Below, piece after piece: positions 63,999-64,000 of a stretch of DNA of 64,000 nucleotides; the first letter of the stretch is position 1; the number at the start of each line of letters is the position of its first letter. Both the position numbers and the translations under genes were made by a program. The notes beneath the pieces are model-generated. The model searched no databases and was not told the DNA's origin. It was given only the letters and a program-made list of their open reading frames with translations. The stretch spans positions 1 to 64,000 of the forward strand of contig NZ_BAABHD010000076.1 in the NCBI RefSeq assembly GCF_039541915.1. Direction: 5' to 3'. This DNA is from Nibrella saemangeumensis (GTDB lineage: Bacteria > Bacteroidota > Bacteroidia > Cytophagales > Spirosomataceae).

Positions 63999-64000
63999 AA

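Larger units (their letters stand above)
25981..64000. mobile_element. Prophage, left end and most of the genome, right end outside window
   Basis: An integrase, CI-like repressor, divergent early operon with single-strand annealing protein and replication initiator, a lysis cassette, capsid, portal, tape measure and tail genes lie in one block. The late genes run leftward to 37.5 kb and the block continues past the right edge. A long tape measure (1905 residues) implies a long-tailed siphovirus-like particle. Terminase genes are not in view and should lie beyond 64 kb. Confidence 0.93.

Overview
The window looks like a chromosome segment of a Bacteroidota bacterium, most likely a Spirosoma-like member of the Cytophagales. 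The reasons are a SusC/SusD pair, a five-domain hybrid two-component regulator, an FG-GAP/UnbV lipoprotein, many SPII lipoproteins and few Shine-Dalgarno sequences. The genus is inference. The left 25.8 kb is host chromosome. From about 25.9 kb to the right edge lies one prophage whose right end is outside the window.

Host part. 0.2-6.9 kb holds ordinary genes: an APC permease, a small lipoprotein, a DUF892 ferritin-like protein, an S9 peptidase, a DUF2231 membrane protein and an M23/SH3 lipoprotein. 7.0-25.1 kb is a carbohydrate-use locus: a GH30 lipoprotein, a GH-A clan glycosidase, an SGNH esterase, SusC, SusD, a 56-residue membrane peptide, a GntR/LacI-type regulator, a large FG-GAP/UnbV lipoprotein and an HTCS regulator. 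The likely scheme is that SusCD imports a glycan, surface or periplasmic GH30, GH-A and SGNH enzymes trim it, and the HTCS and GntR proteins sense its fragments. A DUF4136 lipoprotein gene follows, and the prophage begins just upstream of it.

Prophage. The integrase and a CI-like repressor form a leftward operon. An early rightward operon (28.5-35.1 kb) carries small DNA-binding proteins, a Rad52-type annealing protein and a lambda-O-like initiator with iterons inside its gene, followed by small unknown genes. An AT-rich leftward cargo block (35.2-37.3 kb) encodes a secreted metzincin protease and two unknown proteins. The late genes run leftward from the right edge to 37.5 kb: connector and tail-end proteins, a tape measure, large tail or baseplate proteins, a collagen-like fibre, a portal, a scaffold, a capsid candidate and a lysis cassette of overlapping genes (membrane protein, CHAP-like endolysin, lipoprotein). 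No terminase is in view.

The two strongest hidden signals are in the prophage. First, an 18-bp AT-rich near-palindrome (consensus GTTAGTATTAATATTACT) occurs at least 12 times, nearly always just upstream of start codons, in the orientation of the downstream gene, on both strands. It looks like a phage-wide promoter or operator system. Second, seven 14-bp iterons with mostly 18-bp spacing sit inside the initiator gene next to an AT-rich tract, which looks like the phage replication origin.
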